Assembly: GCA_036562385.1 (NCBI GenBank)
Contig: DATCKG010000054.1
Location: 1-64,000, forward strand
Reading direction: 5' to 3'
DNA length: 64,000 nucleotides
Source of the DNA: DATCKG01 sp036562385
GTDB lineage: Bacteria > Bacillota > Sulfobacillia > Symbiobacteriales > Symbiobacteriaceae
In this document: positions 43,828-51,885 of the stretch, piece by piece
Position numbering within the stretch: position 1 is the stretch's first letter
Layout: each line of letters begins with the position of its first letter
Program-made: the position numbers and the translations under genes
The notes under the pieces: model-generated
Told to the model about the DNA's origin: nothing
The model's input: only the letters and a program-made list of their open reading frames with translations
Databases searched by the model: none

Positions 43828-43861
43828 AGGACCGGCCATCCCCGAGGGGAATTCCGGTCCT
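43828..43861. other. Hairpin between secY and adk
   Basis: Outer arms AGGACCGG / CCGGTCCT and inner TCCCC / GGGGA, perfect and nested, 21 bases after the secY stop. It has no U-run; possibly a processing or stability element between genes needed at different levels. Confidence 0.55.
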
Positions 43862-43881
43862 CTGAATCGCCCTTGTTCCCA

Positions 43882-45156
43882 TCAAGTCCGCATGAAGCCC
43901 TGGTAATGCCGGATCACCAGTTGGGCCTCCAGCTGGTTGGCTGTCTCGATCGCCACGCCGACCACGATCAGCAGCGCGGTACCGCCCAGGTACGCCTCCC
44001 GGACGCCGGTCAGGTTGATAATCACGATCGGCGCCACCGTCAGCGACGCCAGGAACAGGGACCCGACCACCGTCAACCGATTGGAGACGCGGGCCAGAAA
44101 TTCGGCGGTGGGCTTGCCGGGCCGGTAGCCCGGGATAAACCCGCCGTTTTTCTTCATGTTTTCCGCAACCTCATCGGGGTTAAACGTGACAGCCGTGTAG
44201 AAGAACGTGAAGAAGATGATGAACACAAAGTTCAACATCCAGAACCACACGGTCCCCGAATGGAGGTACGTCAGGATGAACCGCGCCACTGCATTGTGGG
44301 GAAAGTACGTGGCGATGGTGAAAGGCAGGTACAGCAGCGACTGCGCGAAGATGACCGGAATGACGCCGGCCTGGTTGATCTTGATCGGCAGGAACGTCCG
44401 CTGTCCGCCGTAAATCCGCCGCCCGACCACCCGTTTGGTGTACTCCACCGGGATCTTCCGCACCGCCTCGGTCACCAGGACCACCAGGGCCACCAGGGCC
44501 ACGGCGATGACCGCGACCAGCGCCACCTGGAACCAGGACAGGTCCCCGGTTTTCAGGAGGTCAAACATGCTCCCCAGGGCCTTGGGAATCCGCGAGACGA
44601 TGCCGGCAAAGATGATCAGCGAAATGCCATTGCCGATGCCCTTTTCCGTGATCATCTCGCCGATCCACATCAGGAGGACCGAACCGGCGGTCAAGCTGAT
44701 CAGGACCACGGCGAAGTTCGCCCAGCTGTCCCCCAGCAAGGCATGATTGTTCTTCAGGTAAAGCCCGATGCCAAAGGCCTGAACCAGGGCGAGGAGGACG
44801 GTGCCGTACCGGGTGTATTGCTGCAGCTTCTTGCGCCCCTCCAACCCTTCCCTGCGCCACTCCTCCCATTTCGGGATCACGACGGTGAGGAGCTGCACGA
44901 TAATGGAAGAGTTGATGTAAGGGGTCACGTTGAGTGCGAAGAGGGCCAGACGGGCAAATGCGCCACCGGAGAAAAGATCCACCAGTCCCAGGAGGCCGCC
45001 CTGCGTCAGAAGCCGCGCGACCACATCCGGGTCGGCGCCCGGGACCGGGACATTTGCGCCAATCCGAAGAACGGCCAGCATTAGCGCGGTGAAGATGAGC
45101 CGCTTCCTCAATCCGGGTAGGCGCAGCGACGTGCGCACCGTCTCCAGTAATGCCAT
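43882..45156 (-). CDS. secY: Preprotein translocase subunit SecY
   Basis: 424 residues with about ten membrane segments. Family blocks include LGINVTPYINSSIIVQLL-like LFALNVTPYINSSIIVQLL and TGIYNGISLIIFAGIV-like IGNGISLIIFAGIVSR, and a periplasmic plug helix. It forms the protein-conducting channel with SecE/SecG (not in the window). It lies 5 bases after rplO, the universal spc-operon position. Confidence 0.97.
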   Translation of the reverse strand: MALLETVRTSLRLPGLRKRLIFTALMLAVLRIGANVPVPGADPDVVARLLTQGGLLGLVDLFSGGAFARLALFALNVTPYINSSIIVQLLTVVIPKWEEWRREGLEGRKKLQQYTRYGTVLLALVQAFGIGLYLKNNHALLGDSWANFAVVLISLTAGSVLLMWIGEMITEKGIGNGISLIIFAGIVSRIPKALGSMFDLLKTGDLSWFQVALVAVIAVALVALVVLVTEAVRKIPVEYTKRVVGRRIYGGQRTFLPIKINQAGVIPVIFAQSLLYLPFTIATYFPHNAVARFILTYLHSGTVWFWMLNFVFIIFFTFFYTAVTFNPDEVAENMKKNGGFIPGYRPGKPTAEFLARVSNRLTVVGSLFLASLTVAPIVIINLTGVREAYLGGTALLIVVGVAIETANQLEAQLVIRHYQGFMRT

Positions 45157-45161
45157 GGGGG

Positions 45162-45629
45162 TTATTTCACCTCTTCGGTGGCTTCTCCGATGACCTCCAC
45201 TTTGCCGCCGGCCGCTTCGATCTTGGCCCGGGCCGATTCGCTGACCCGATGGACCCGCACCGTAAGCGGCTTCGTAATCTCACCGGTGCCCAGAAGCTTC
45301 ACGCCCTTGAGGGCGCCCTTGCAGACTCGGGTCTCCTCCAGCAGTTCAGGGGTCACTACGGTACCCGCTTCAAACCGCTCCAGATCCTCCACGTTCACCA
45401 CGTTGTAGCGAACCCGGAAAGGAGCATTCGTGAAGCCCCGCTTGGGCAGACGCCGGGTCAGAGGGGTCTGACCGCCTTCAAAGCCCGGCCGCACGCCGCC
45501 GCCTGAACGGGCGTTCTGACCCTTGTGGCCCCTCCCTGAGGTCTTGCCCAGGCCGGAGCCGACGCCGCGACCGACACGCTTCCGCGCGTGGCGGGCGCCC
45601 GGGTTTGGGGCAAGATCATGCAGCATCAT
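45162..45629 (-). CDS. rplO: 50S ribosomal protein L15
   Basis: 155 residues from ATG 45629, 9 bases behind GAGGTG; a GTG at 45641 overlaps that Shine-Dalgarno. MMLHDLAPNPGARHARKRVG and the glycine-rich GSGLGKTSGRGHKGQNARSG tail that threads into 23S rRNA are diagnostic. Confidence 0.97.
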   Translation of the reverse strand: MMLHDLAPNPGARHARKRVGRGVGSGLGKTSGRGHKGQNARSGGGVRPGFEGGQTPLTRRLPKRGFTNAPFRVRYNVVNVEDLERFEAGTVVTPELLEETRVCKGALKGVKLLGTGEITKPLTVRVHRVSESARAKIEAAGGKVEVIGEATEEVK

Positions 45630-45667
45630 CTCTGTCTTCACCTCGATTTCATCTACAGGCTGAAGGA

Positions 45668-45694
45668 GCGCCGGGCCACCGGTCTTCCCGGCGC
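45668..45694. other. Hairpin between rpmD and rplO
   Basis: GCGCCGGG / CCCGGCGC arms with an 11-base loop, inside a 117-base spacer that also holds a CTCTC/GAGAG pair and a CCCC/GGGG pair. Such a structured spacer is unusual inside the spc operon; no U-run. Confidence 0.45.
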
Positions 45695-45746
45695 CGCCTC
45701 TCCCGAAGAGAGAGTCCCCGGAGGTCCCAGGGGATCCTGTCTTGCC

Positions 45747-45929
45747 TTAGACCTCTTTTACCTCCACAAGGTGGGCCACCTTGGCGATCATCCCACGGAT
45801 GGCGGGATTGTCAGGCTTCTCCACGGTTTGGTTGGTCTTCCGCAGACCCAGGGCCTTGCAGGTGGCAATCTGTTTCCTATTCTTGCCCGCCAGGCCCCGC
45901 TTCAGTGTAATGAGCAGCTTTTCAGCCAC
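45747..45929 (-). CDS. rpmD: 50S ribosomal protein L30
   Basis: 60 residues from GTG 45929, 6 bases behind GGGGGGAG; an ATG two codons earlier lies too close to it. EKLLITLKRGLAGKNRKQ and LGLRKTNQTVEKPDNPAIRG are typical of L30. It lies between rpsE and rplO. Confidence 0.95.
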   Translation of the reverse strand: MAEKLLITLKRGLAGKNRKQIATCKALGLRKTNQTVEKPDNPAIRGMIAKVAHLVEVKEV

Positions 45930-45943
45930 GTCCATCTCCCCCC

Positions 45944-46444
45944 TTAACCGAGGATCTGCTCGACGGGCTTGCCCCGCAGCTGTGCCACTTCCTCAGGGCT
46001 CCGCAGCTGCTTGAGGCCTTCGAGGGTGGCCCAGACTTGGTTGGCGGCGTTGTTGGAGCCAAGGCTCTTCGTGAGGATGTCCCGAATGCCCGCGGCCTCC
46101 ACCACCGCACGGACAGCACCGCCGGCGATCACGCCGGTACCCGGGGAGGCGGGCTTCAGCAGCACCTTCGCGGCGCCCCACTCGCCGATCACTTCATGGG
46201 GAATGGTGCCGTTCATCAGCGGAATCTGGATCATCGACTTCTTGGCATCCTCGGCGCCCTTGCGCACAGCCTCGGGAATCTCAGCGGCCTTACCCAGGCC
46301 CGCGCCCACACGGCCCTGGCCGTCGCCCACGACCACCACGGCGGAAAAGCTCATCCGCCGGCCGCCCTTCACGGTCTTGGCTACCCGGCGCAGGTCCACC
46401 ATTTTCTCCCTCAGTTCAACTTGGTTGCTCTCGTTACGCGCCAC
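45944..46444 (-). CDS. rpsE: 30S ribosomal protein S5
   Basis: 166 residues. The double-stranded RNA-binding domain (ELREKMVDLRRVAKTVKGGR, then FSAVVVVGDGQGRVG) and the C-terminal domain with SPGTGVIAGGAVRAVVEAAG are complete. The GRR loop known for ram mutations is wild type. Confidence 0.97.
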   Translation of the reverse strand: MARNESNQVELREKMVDLRRVAKTVKGGRRMSFSAVVVVGDGQGRVGAGLGKAAEIPEAVRKGAEDAKKSMIQIPLMNGTIPHEVIGEWGAAKVLLKPASPGTGVIAGGAVRAVVEAAGIRDILTKSLGSNNAANQVWATLEGLKQLRSPEEVAQLRGKPVEQILG

Positions 46445-46465
46445 GCATCCTTCCCTCCCTCGACG

Positions 46466-46840
46466 TTAGAACTCCAGACCGGCTTCCCGGGCTGCTTCAG
46501 CGAGGGCGGCCACCCGACCATGGTACCGATATCCGGCCCGGTCGAAGACCACCTTGGTCACGCCGGCAGCCAGAGCTCGCTTGGCCACCACTTCGCCGAC
46601 AATCCGCGCGGCTGCCACATTACCGCCGCTGGCGCCCTGCAGCCGGGCCTTCACCTCGGGGTCGAGGGTAGAGGCGGAGACCAGGGTCCTGCCGACCGTA
46701 TCGTCAATAACCTGGGCATAAATGTTCTGGTTGGAACGGAAGACATTAAGCCGCGGCCGCTCGGGCGTGCCGTGGACTTTCTTCCGAACCCGCAAGTGGC
46801 GCACACGCCGGGCCTTGTTGCGGTCCTGCTTGATGATCAT
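46466..46840 (-). CDS. rplR: 50S ribosomal protein L18
   Basis: 124 residues. A basic N-terminal arm (DRNKARRVRHLRVRKKVHG) is followed by PRLNVFRSNQNIYAQVIDD, and the C-terminal VFDRAGYRYHGRVAALAEAA binds 5S rRNA. Located between rplF and rpsE. Confidence 0.97.
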   Translation of the reverse strand: MIIKQDRNKARRVRHLRVRKKVHGTPERPRLNVFRSNQNIYAQVIDDTVGRTLVSASTLDPEVKARLQGASGGNVAAARIVGEVVAKRALAAGVTKVVFDRAGYRYHGRVAALAEAAREAGLEF

Positions 46841-46854
46841 CCTCGGTCACTCCC

Positions 46855-47394
46855 TTACTTCTTGCCGGTCTTGCCTTCCTTGCGGCGCACCTTTTCGCCG
46901 ACATACCGGATGCCCTTGCCCAGGTACGGCTCGGGCGGCCGCACGCTCCGGACGCTGGCGGCCACCTGGCCCACCAACTCCTTGTCGATGCCGTTTACGA
47001 CGATCTGCGTCGGCGACGGAACCTGGAACTCAATTCCCTCAGGGGGAGTGATCTCCACGGGATGGGAGAAGCCCACGGAAAGGACCAGGTTCTTACCGCT
47101 CTTCGAGGCACGGTAACCGGTACCCACGATCTCCAGGGCACGGCTGTATCCCTTGGTGACACCCTCCACCATGTTGGCCAGCAGGGTGCGTGTCAGCCCG
47201 TGCAGCGCCTTGTGGTGCCGCTCATCCGAAGGACGAGAGACCCGGAGGGCGCCGTTCTCGAGCGTCACGGTCAGGTCAGGATGGATCTCACGGCGAAGCT
47301 GGCCTTTGGGCCCCTTCACCGTCACCACATTGCCTTCCACTTTCACTTCCACACCGGAGGGAATCTGAATGGGAGCCTTACCAACGCGAGACAC
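46855..47394 (-). CDS. rplF: 50S ribosomal protein L6
   Basis: 179 residues, two tandem L6 folds. MSRVGKAPIQIPSGVEV starts it; VRPPEPYLGKGIRYVGEKVR is the conserved C-terminal RNA-binding block. Located between rpsH and rplR. Confidence 0.97.
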   Translation of the reverse strand: MSRVGKAPIQIPSGVEVKVEGNVVTVKGPKGQLRREIHPDLTVTLENGALRVSRPSDERHHKALHGLTRTLLANMVEGVTKGYSRALEIVGTGYRASKSGKNLVLSVGFSHPVEITPPEGIEFQVPSPTQIVVNGIDKELVGQVAASVRSVRPPEPYLGKGIRYVGEKVRRKEGKTGKK

Positions 47395-47409
47395 GGCTGC
47401 ACCTCCTTC

Positions 47410-47805
47410 CTACCAGATGTAGCAGAGCACTTCGCCGCCCAGGCCTTCCTGGCGGGCCTTCTTATCCGTCATGATCCCCTTGGAGGTGCTGATGATGGCG
47501 ATGCCGAGGCCGCCCAGCACCCGGGGGAGTTGATCCTTCTTGGCGTAAACACGCAGGCCGGGCTTGGAAATCCGGCGCAGGCCGCTGATGACCCGCTTCT
47601 TGTTGGGGCCGTACTTCAGGTAGATCCGAATGACGCCCTGATGGCCGTTGTCGATCCACTCGTAGTCCCGGATGTAGCCCTCATCCTTCAGGATCTGGGC
47701 GATCGCCCGCTTGATCTTGGAGCCCGGCACATCGACCTTGTCATGGTAAGCGATGTTGGCGTTGCGGATGCGGGTCAGCATATCCGCAATCGGATCAGAA
47801 AGCAT
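47410..47805 (-). CDS. rpsH: 30S ribosomal protein S8
   Basis: 131 residues. MLSDPIADMLTRIRNANIA starts it and VLGGLGIAIISTSKGIMTD precedes the end; the STSKG turn binds 16S helix 21. A 150-base spacer to rpsN contains a GGGGGC...GCCCCC-type hairpin (about 47860-47876 plus strand GGGGGGCCACGCCCCC). Confidence 0.97.
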   Translation of the reverse strand: MLSDPIADMLTRIRNANIAYHDKVDVPGSKIKRAIAQILKDEGYIRDYEWIDNGHQGVIRIYLKYGPNKKRVISGLRRISKPGLRVYAKKDQLPRVLGGLGIAIISTSKGIMTDKKARQEGLGGEVLCYIW

Positions 47806-47955
47806 GGATCTTGTTCCTCCTTTTCAGATCGGGCGGTTGGAATCGGGAAGGGGGGCCACGCCCCCGCCCCGGTGTGGAGGTCCTGACACGTCTTCACCGG
47901 CGGCTCCCGGCGGCCCCTGATGACCACCGGCCGATTCCCCTGCCCGAGTCGCTCG

Positions 47956-48141
47956 TTACCAGCTGGCCTTGCGAACGCCCGGAATCTGACCCAGGTGGGC
48001 CAGTTTACGGAAGCAGTGCCGGCAGATCCCGAACTTCCGCATATAGGCACGGGGACGGCCACAAAGCTTGCACCGGTTGTAGGCGCGAACCGCGTACTTT
48101 TGCGGGCGCGCAGCCTTGACCTTCAGCGAGGTCTTTGCCAC
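47956..48141 (-). CDS. rpsN: 30S ribosomal protein S14, type Z
   Basis: 61 residues, the short zinc-binding form: CKLCGRPRAYMRKFGICRHC provides the four cysteines. The end LAHLGQIPGVRKASW is universal. Type Z S14 in this position is the rule in Firmicutes and Thermus. Confidence 0.97.
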   Translation of the reverse strand: MAKTSLKVKAARPQKYAVRAYNRCKLCGRPRAYMRKFGICRHCFRKLAHLGQIPGVRKASW

Positions 48142-48155
48142 CCACGTCCCCTCCT

Positions 48156-48704
48156 TTACCTGGCTTTGTCGCTGAACGGCATACCGAGACCGGCCAGGAG
48201 CGCCTTGGCCTCCTCATCGGTCTTGGCCGTCGTCACGATGATGATATCCATACCCCGGATCTTATCGACCTTGTCATAGTCAATCTCGGGGAAGATCAGC
48301 TGTTCCTTGATGCCCAGGGCATAATTCCCCCGGCCATCAAACGACTTGGGCGACACGCCGCGGAAGTCACGCACGCGGGGGAGCGCCACGTTGATGAGCT
48401 TGTCCAGGAAGCTCCACATCCGCTCCCGACGCAGGGTGACCTTGCAGCCGATAGGCATGCCGGCCCGAATCTTAAACGCCGCGATGGACTTCTTCGCCCG
48501 GGTCACCATGGGCCACTGGCCGGTAACGGCGGCGATATCGGCCATAGCCGCGTCCAGAGCCTTCGGATTCTGGGCTGCCTCCCCTACGCCGCAGTTGATG
48601 ACGATTTTCTCCAAGCGAGGAATCATCATCACGTTCTTATAGTTGAACTGTTTCTGAAGGGCAGGAACTACTTCCTGCTCATACTTGGTCTTCAGGCTGG
48701 CCAA
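48156..48704 (-). CDS. rplE: 50S ribosomal protein L5
   Basis: 182 residues from TTG 48704, 10 bases behind AAGGAGG; an earlier in-frame TTG is only 1 base away from it. The 5S-binding protein shows MIPRLEKIVINCGVGEAAQN, GMPIGCKVTLRRERMW and the C-terminal MDIIIVTTAKTDEEAKALL. TTG start for L5 is unusual but well supported by spacing. Confidence 0.95.
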   Translation of the reverse strand: MASLKTKYEQEVVPALQKQFNYKNVMMIPRLEKIVINCGVGEAAQNPKALDAAMADIAAVTGQWPMVTRAKKSIAAFKIRAGMPIGCKVTLRRERMWSFLDKLINVALPRVRDFRGVSPKSFDGRGNYALGIKEQLIFPEIDYDKVDKIRGMDIIIVTTAKTDEEAKALLAGLGMPFSDKAR

Positions 48705-48739
48705 GTGACACAAGCCTCCTTTCTACGGCAGCGGGGTGA

Positions 48740-49009
48740 CTAACCGTTCTTCTTCGCCTTCTTCGCTTCGATCTTGGCCAGCGACATCACGTTAGAGGCA
48801 TGGATCGGCGCTTCCATCTCGATGATGCCGCCCTGCGGGTTCTTGGCGCTGGGCTTCACGTGCTTCTTGACGATATTGACACCCTCGACCACCACGCGGT
48901 TGGTCTTGGGCAGAACCCGCTTCACCTTGCCCTGCTTGCCCTTGTCCTTGCCCGCGATGACGACCACCATCTCATCCTTGCGGACATGGACCTTGTTCCG
49001 GTTGGCCAT
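48740..49009 (-). CDS. rplX: 50S ribosomal protein L24
   Basis: 89 residues; short for L24 (about 100-105 in many species). The KOW motif DEMVVVIAGKDKGKQGKVKR and VEGVNIVKKHVKPSAKNPQG are clear. The C-terminus ends soon after SNVMSLAKIEAKKAKKNG, lacking the extra zinc-like tail of longer forms. Confidence 0.96.
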   Translation of the reverse strand: MANRNKVHVRKDEMVVVIAGKDKGKQGKVKRVLPKTNRVVVEGVNIVKKHVKPSAKNPQGGIIEMEAPIHASNVMSLAKIEAKKAKKNG

Positions 49010-49027
49010 TTCGCTACCTCCTCCCGA

Positions 49028-49396
49028 TCAGAGCACTTCGGGAGCCAGGGAGATAATCTTCATGAAGTCCCTGTCACGCAGCTCGCGCGCGACCGGCCCG
49101 AAAATACGGGTCCCCCGCGGCTCCTTATCTTCCTTCAGGATGACGGCAGCGTTCTCGTCAAAACGGATATAGGAACCGTCAGGCCGGCGGACGCCCTTGC
49201 GGCTGCGGACGATCACAGCCCTGACGACCTCACCCTTTTTCACGCTGCTACCGGGAACGGCCTCTTTGACAGAGCAGACGATCACGTCGCCGATGTTGGC
49301 ATACCGGCGCTTGGTGCCGCCCAGAACCTTGATGCACATCAGTTCCTTGGCGCCGCTGTTGTCAGCGACGTTCAGTCTGGTCTGGACCTGAATCAT
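49028..49396 (-). CDS. rplN: 50S ribosomal protein L14
   Basis: 122 residues from ATG 49396, 9 bases behind AGGAGG; the usual length. MIQVQTRLNVADNSGAKELM and SYIRFDENAAVILKEDKEPR are diagnostic. Located between rpsQ and rplX. Confidence 0.97.
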   Translation of the reverse strand: MIQVQTRLNVADNSGAKELMCIKVLGGTKRRYANIGDVIVCSVKEAVPGSSVKKGEVVRAVIVRSRKGVRRPDGSYIRFDENAAVILKEDKEPRGTRIFGPVARELRDRDFMKIISLAPEVL

Positions 49397-49492
49397 GCCC
49401 ACGAACCTCCTCTCGCTAGCTAGCCGGTTTCCCTGCGCAAGGTCGCGGGGACCTGGCTAACCTGCCTAACAACAGGCTGGGAAAGGTACTAT

Positions 49493-49756
49493 CTATCTCT
49501 GGGCAGGCTCGATGATCTCCACCACACGCCAGCGCTTTTCCTTGGAGAGGGGACGCGTCTCCATGATCCGGACCTTGTCCCCGACCTTGCACTGGTTGTG
49601 CTCATCGTGCGCCTTGAACTTCTTGGTCCGCTTGATCCGCTTCTTGTACAGCGGATGCTCCACAAGCGTCTCGACGCTGACGACCACCGTCTTATCCATC
49701 TTGTCGCTGGTCACCACGCCGACACGGGTCTTGCGAAGGCCGCGCGCTTCGCTCAT
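49493..49756 (-). CDS. rpsQ: 30S ribosomal protein S17
   Basis: 87 residues. TRVGVVTSDKMDKTVVVSVE and KFKAHDEHNQCKVGDKVRIM form the OB-fold binding 16S rRNA. It is 97 bases from rplN and 18 from rpmC. Confidence 0.97.
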   Translation of the reverse strand: MSEARGLRKTRVGVVTSDKMDKTVVVSVETLVEHPLYKKRIKRTKKFKAHDEHNQCKVGDKVRIMETRPLSKEKRWRVVEIIEPAQR

Positions 49757-49774
49757 GCTGAAACCTCCTCCCCG

Positions 49775-49975
49775 TTAGGCGTTGCCCTTGAGTTCGCGCT
49801 CGCGGAGGACGGTCTTGCACCGGGCGATGGTCCGGCGAACCTCACGAATGCGAGCGGTATTCTCCAGATTGTTGACCGCCAGCTGGAAACGGAGGTTGAA
49901 AAGTTCCTCCTTCAGGGAAGCCACCTTCGACTTGATTTCCTCGGTGGACATTTCACGGATATCCTTCACCTTCAC
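49775..49975 (-). CDS. rpmC: 50S ribosomal protein L29
   Basis: 66 residues from GTG 49975, sharing GTGA with the rplP stop. MKVKDIREMSTEEIKSKVAS and FNLRFQLAVNNLENTARIRE form the two-helix hairpin near the exit tunnel. Confidence 0.97.
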   Translation of the reverse strand: MKVKDIREMSTEEIKSKVASLKEELFNLRFQLAVNNLENTARIREVRRTIARCKTVLRERELKGNA

Positions 49976-50430
49976 TGCGCTTCACCACCAGTCTCAGCGG
50001 TCACAACCCCGGTTTCCTCACGCTTCACAAACCGGCACTTGACCGGCAGCTTATGGGATGCCAGCCGCAAAGCCTCCCGGGCCACGTCCTCGGAAACGCC
50101 GGCCACTTCGAACATGACCCGCCCCGGCTTGACAACGGCCACCCAGTACTCGGGGGTGCCCTTGCCGGAACCCATACGGGTCTCCGCAGGCTTCTTGGTC
50201 ATCGCCCTGTCGGGGAAGATCTTGACCCAAACCTTGCCGCCCCGCTTGAGGCAGCGGGTGATGGCGACACGGGCTGCCTCAATCTGCCGGTCGCTGACGA
50301 AAGCGGGCTCCAGGGCCTGCAGCCCATACTCGCCGGACGTCACCGTCGTACCGCCCTTGGCACGGCCGCGGTTCATCTTGACGACAGCCTTATGGGGCTT
50401 GCGCCACTTCACGCGCTTGGGTGCGAGCAT
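49972..50430 (-). CDS. rplP: 50S ribosomal protein L16
   Basis: 152 residues, a little longer than usual because of an acidic tail (ETGVVTAETGGEAQ). RVKWRKPHKAVVKMNRGRAK and ETRMGSGKGTPEYWVAVVKP are diagnostic. It overlaps rpsC by one base (TGATG) and rpmC by four. Confidence 0.97.
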   Translation of the reverse strand: MLAPKRVKWRKPHKAVVKMNRGRAKGGTTVTSGEYGLQALEPAFVSDRQIEAARVAITRCLKRGGKVWVKIFPDRAMTKKPAETRMGSGKGTPEYWVAVVKPGRVMFEVAGVSEDVAREALRLASHKLPVKCRFVKREETGVVTAETGGEAQ

Positions 50431-51200
50431 CAGCTAAGACCTCCTTCCCGCTTCACCGGGGCGGGACCAGCTGCAATGGCCGCACGCTCCGCAGCGGCGT
50501 TCCGGGAGCGCCCACGGCCCCGGCGCCCGCCGCGGCTCCGTTCGCCGCGCTCACGACGCTCGCCGCCCACCTGATTCACGTTCTCGCCAGGATAAATCCA
50601 GCACTTGACACCGATCTTCCCATAGGTGGTGTCGGCCTCGGCAAAGCCGTAATCGATGTCCGCCCGGAGGGTGTGCAGCGGAACCGTGCCATCCTTGGCG
50701 GTCTCGCTCCGGGCAATCTCGGCGCCGCCCAGACGGCCGCTGACCGTCACCTTGATGCCCTTGGCTCCGGCCCGCATGGCCCGCTGGACCGCCTGCTTCA
50801 TGGCCCGCCGGAAGGCGACGCGGCGCTCAAGCTGCTGGGCGATGTTCTCGGCGACCAGCTGGGCATCCAGCTCCGGCACCCGAACCTCCACCACGTTGAC
50901 GGAGACTTGCTTCCCCGTCATCTCCTCCAGTTTCTTCTGCAGCTCGTTGATGCCGGTGCCCTGCTTGCCGATCACCATGCCGGGCTTGGCAGTGTGAATG
51001 ATCACCTTGACACGGTTGGCAAACCGCTCGATCTCGATGCGGGAGATACCGCTATGGTAAAGGGCCTTCTTGATGTACTCACGGATCTTTACATCTTCAA
51101 TCAACAGGGCGCTGAAGTTTTGCTTATTTGCATACCAGCGGGCGTCCCAGTCCTTGATGATGCCGATCCGGAGGCCCTTCGGGTGTACTTTCTGACCCAC
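50430..51200 (-). CDS. rpsC: 30S ribosomal protein S3 with a basic C-terminal tail
   Basis: 256 residues, about 35-40 longer than Bacillus S3. The N domain MGQKVHPKGLRIGIIKDWDA, KH domain with GMVIGKQGTGINELQKKLE, and C domain with YGFAEADTTYGKIGVKCWIY are complete. After NVNQVGGER a low-complexity tail of Arg, Gly and Ala follows (RRERGERSRGGRRGRGRSRN). The tail probably reaches the mRNA entry side; its function is not known. Confidence 0.97.
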   Translation of the reverse strand: MGQKVHPKGLRIGIIKDWDARWYANKQNFSALLIEDVKIREYIKKALYHSGISRIEIERFANRVKVIIHTAKPGMVIGKQGTGINELQKKLEEMTGKQVSVNVVEVRVPELDAQLVAENIAQQLERRVAFRRAMKQAVQRAMRAGAKGIKVTVSGRLGGAEIARSETAKDGTVPLHTLRADIDYGFAEADTTYGKIGVKCWIYPGENVNQVGGERRERGERSRGGRRGRGRSRNAAAERAAIAAGPAPVKREGGLS

Positions 51201-51202
51201 TG

Positions 51203-51544
51203 CTACTTAGCCTCCTTTTCCTTCACCAAGACGGTGATGTGGGAGGTCCGCTTCAGAATCGGGAACGCCTGTCCCCGCTGCCGCGGATGGTAACGCTTCA
51301 GGGTCGGCCCCTGGTCCACATACGCCTGGGAGATGATCAGCGCATCCCTGTTGAGGTTAAAGTTGTGCTCAGCGTTGGCGGCAGCGCTCTTGATCACCTT
51401 GGCCACCGGAACACTGGCCCGCCGGGGGACAAACTTCAAAAGCTGCAGCGCCTCGTCCACGCTCTTGCCGCGAATCAGGTTGATCACGGGCCGCACCTTG
51501 GTCGGCGAGATGCGGACGTAGCGCGCACAAGCCTTCACTTCCAT
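51203..51544 (-). CDS. rplV: 50S ribosomal protein L22
   Basis: 113 residues. MEVKACARYVRISPTKVRPV and the tunnel-lining hairpin ending PTLKRYHPRQRGQAFPILKR, HITVLVKEKE are typical. No macrolide-resistance type deletion in the loop is apparent. Confidence 0.97.
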   Translation of the reverse strand: MEVKACARYVRISPTKVRPVINLIRGKSVDEALQLLKFVPRRASVPVAKVIKSAAANAEHNFNLNRDALIISQAYVDQGPTLKRYHPRQRGQAFPILKRTSHITVLVKEKEAK

Positions 51545-51583
51545 CTGCCATAACCTCCTTCACTCAGACTTCAAGGGTCGTGT

Positions 51584-51865
51584 CTAGACAACCCGGCTGG
51601 CCCTCTCCTCGCCGCCGTGACCCTTGAAGGTCCGGGTCGGAGCGAACTCACCCAGCTTGTGGCCCACCATCTCCTCGGTGATGTAGACCGGGATATGCTT
51701 GTGCCCGTTGTGGACGGCAATCGTGTGGCCGACCATCTCCGGGAAGATGGTGCAGTCACGAGCCCAGGTCTTGATGACCTTTTTCTCGCCTTTTTCGTTC
51801 ATGGCGCGGATCTTTTTCTCCAAAGAAGGGTCAATGTACGGGCCCTTCTTGAGGGAACGACCCAT
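51584..51865 (-). CDS. rpsS: 30S ribosomal protein S19
   Basis: 93 residues from ATG 51865, 9 bases behind AAGGGGTG. MGRSLKKGPYIDPSLEKKI and VYITEEMVGHKLGEFAPTRT are diagnostic. Located between rplB and rplV. Confidence 0.97.
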   Translation of the reverse strand: MGRSLKKGPYIDPSLEKKIRAMNEKGEKKVIKTWARDCTIFPEMVGHTIAVHNGHKHIPVYITEEMVGHKLGEFAPTRTFKGHGGEERASRVV

Positions 51866-51885
51866 CCTCTTGCACACCCCTTCCC

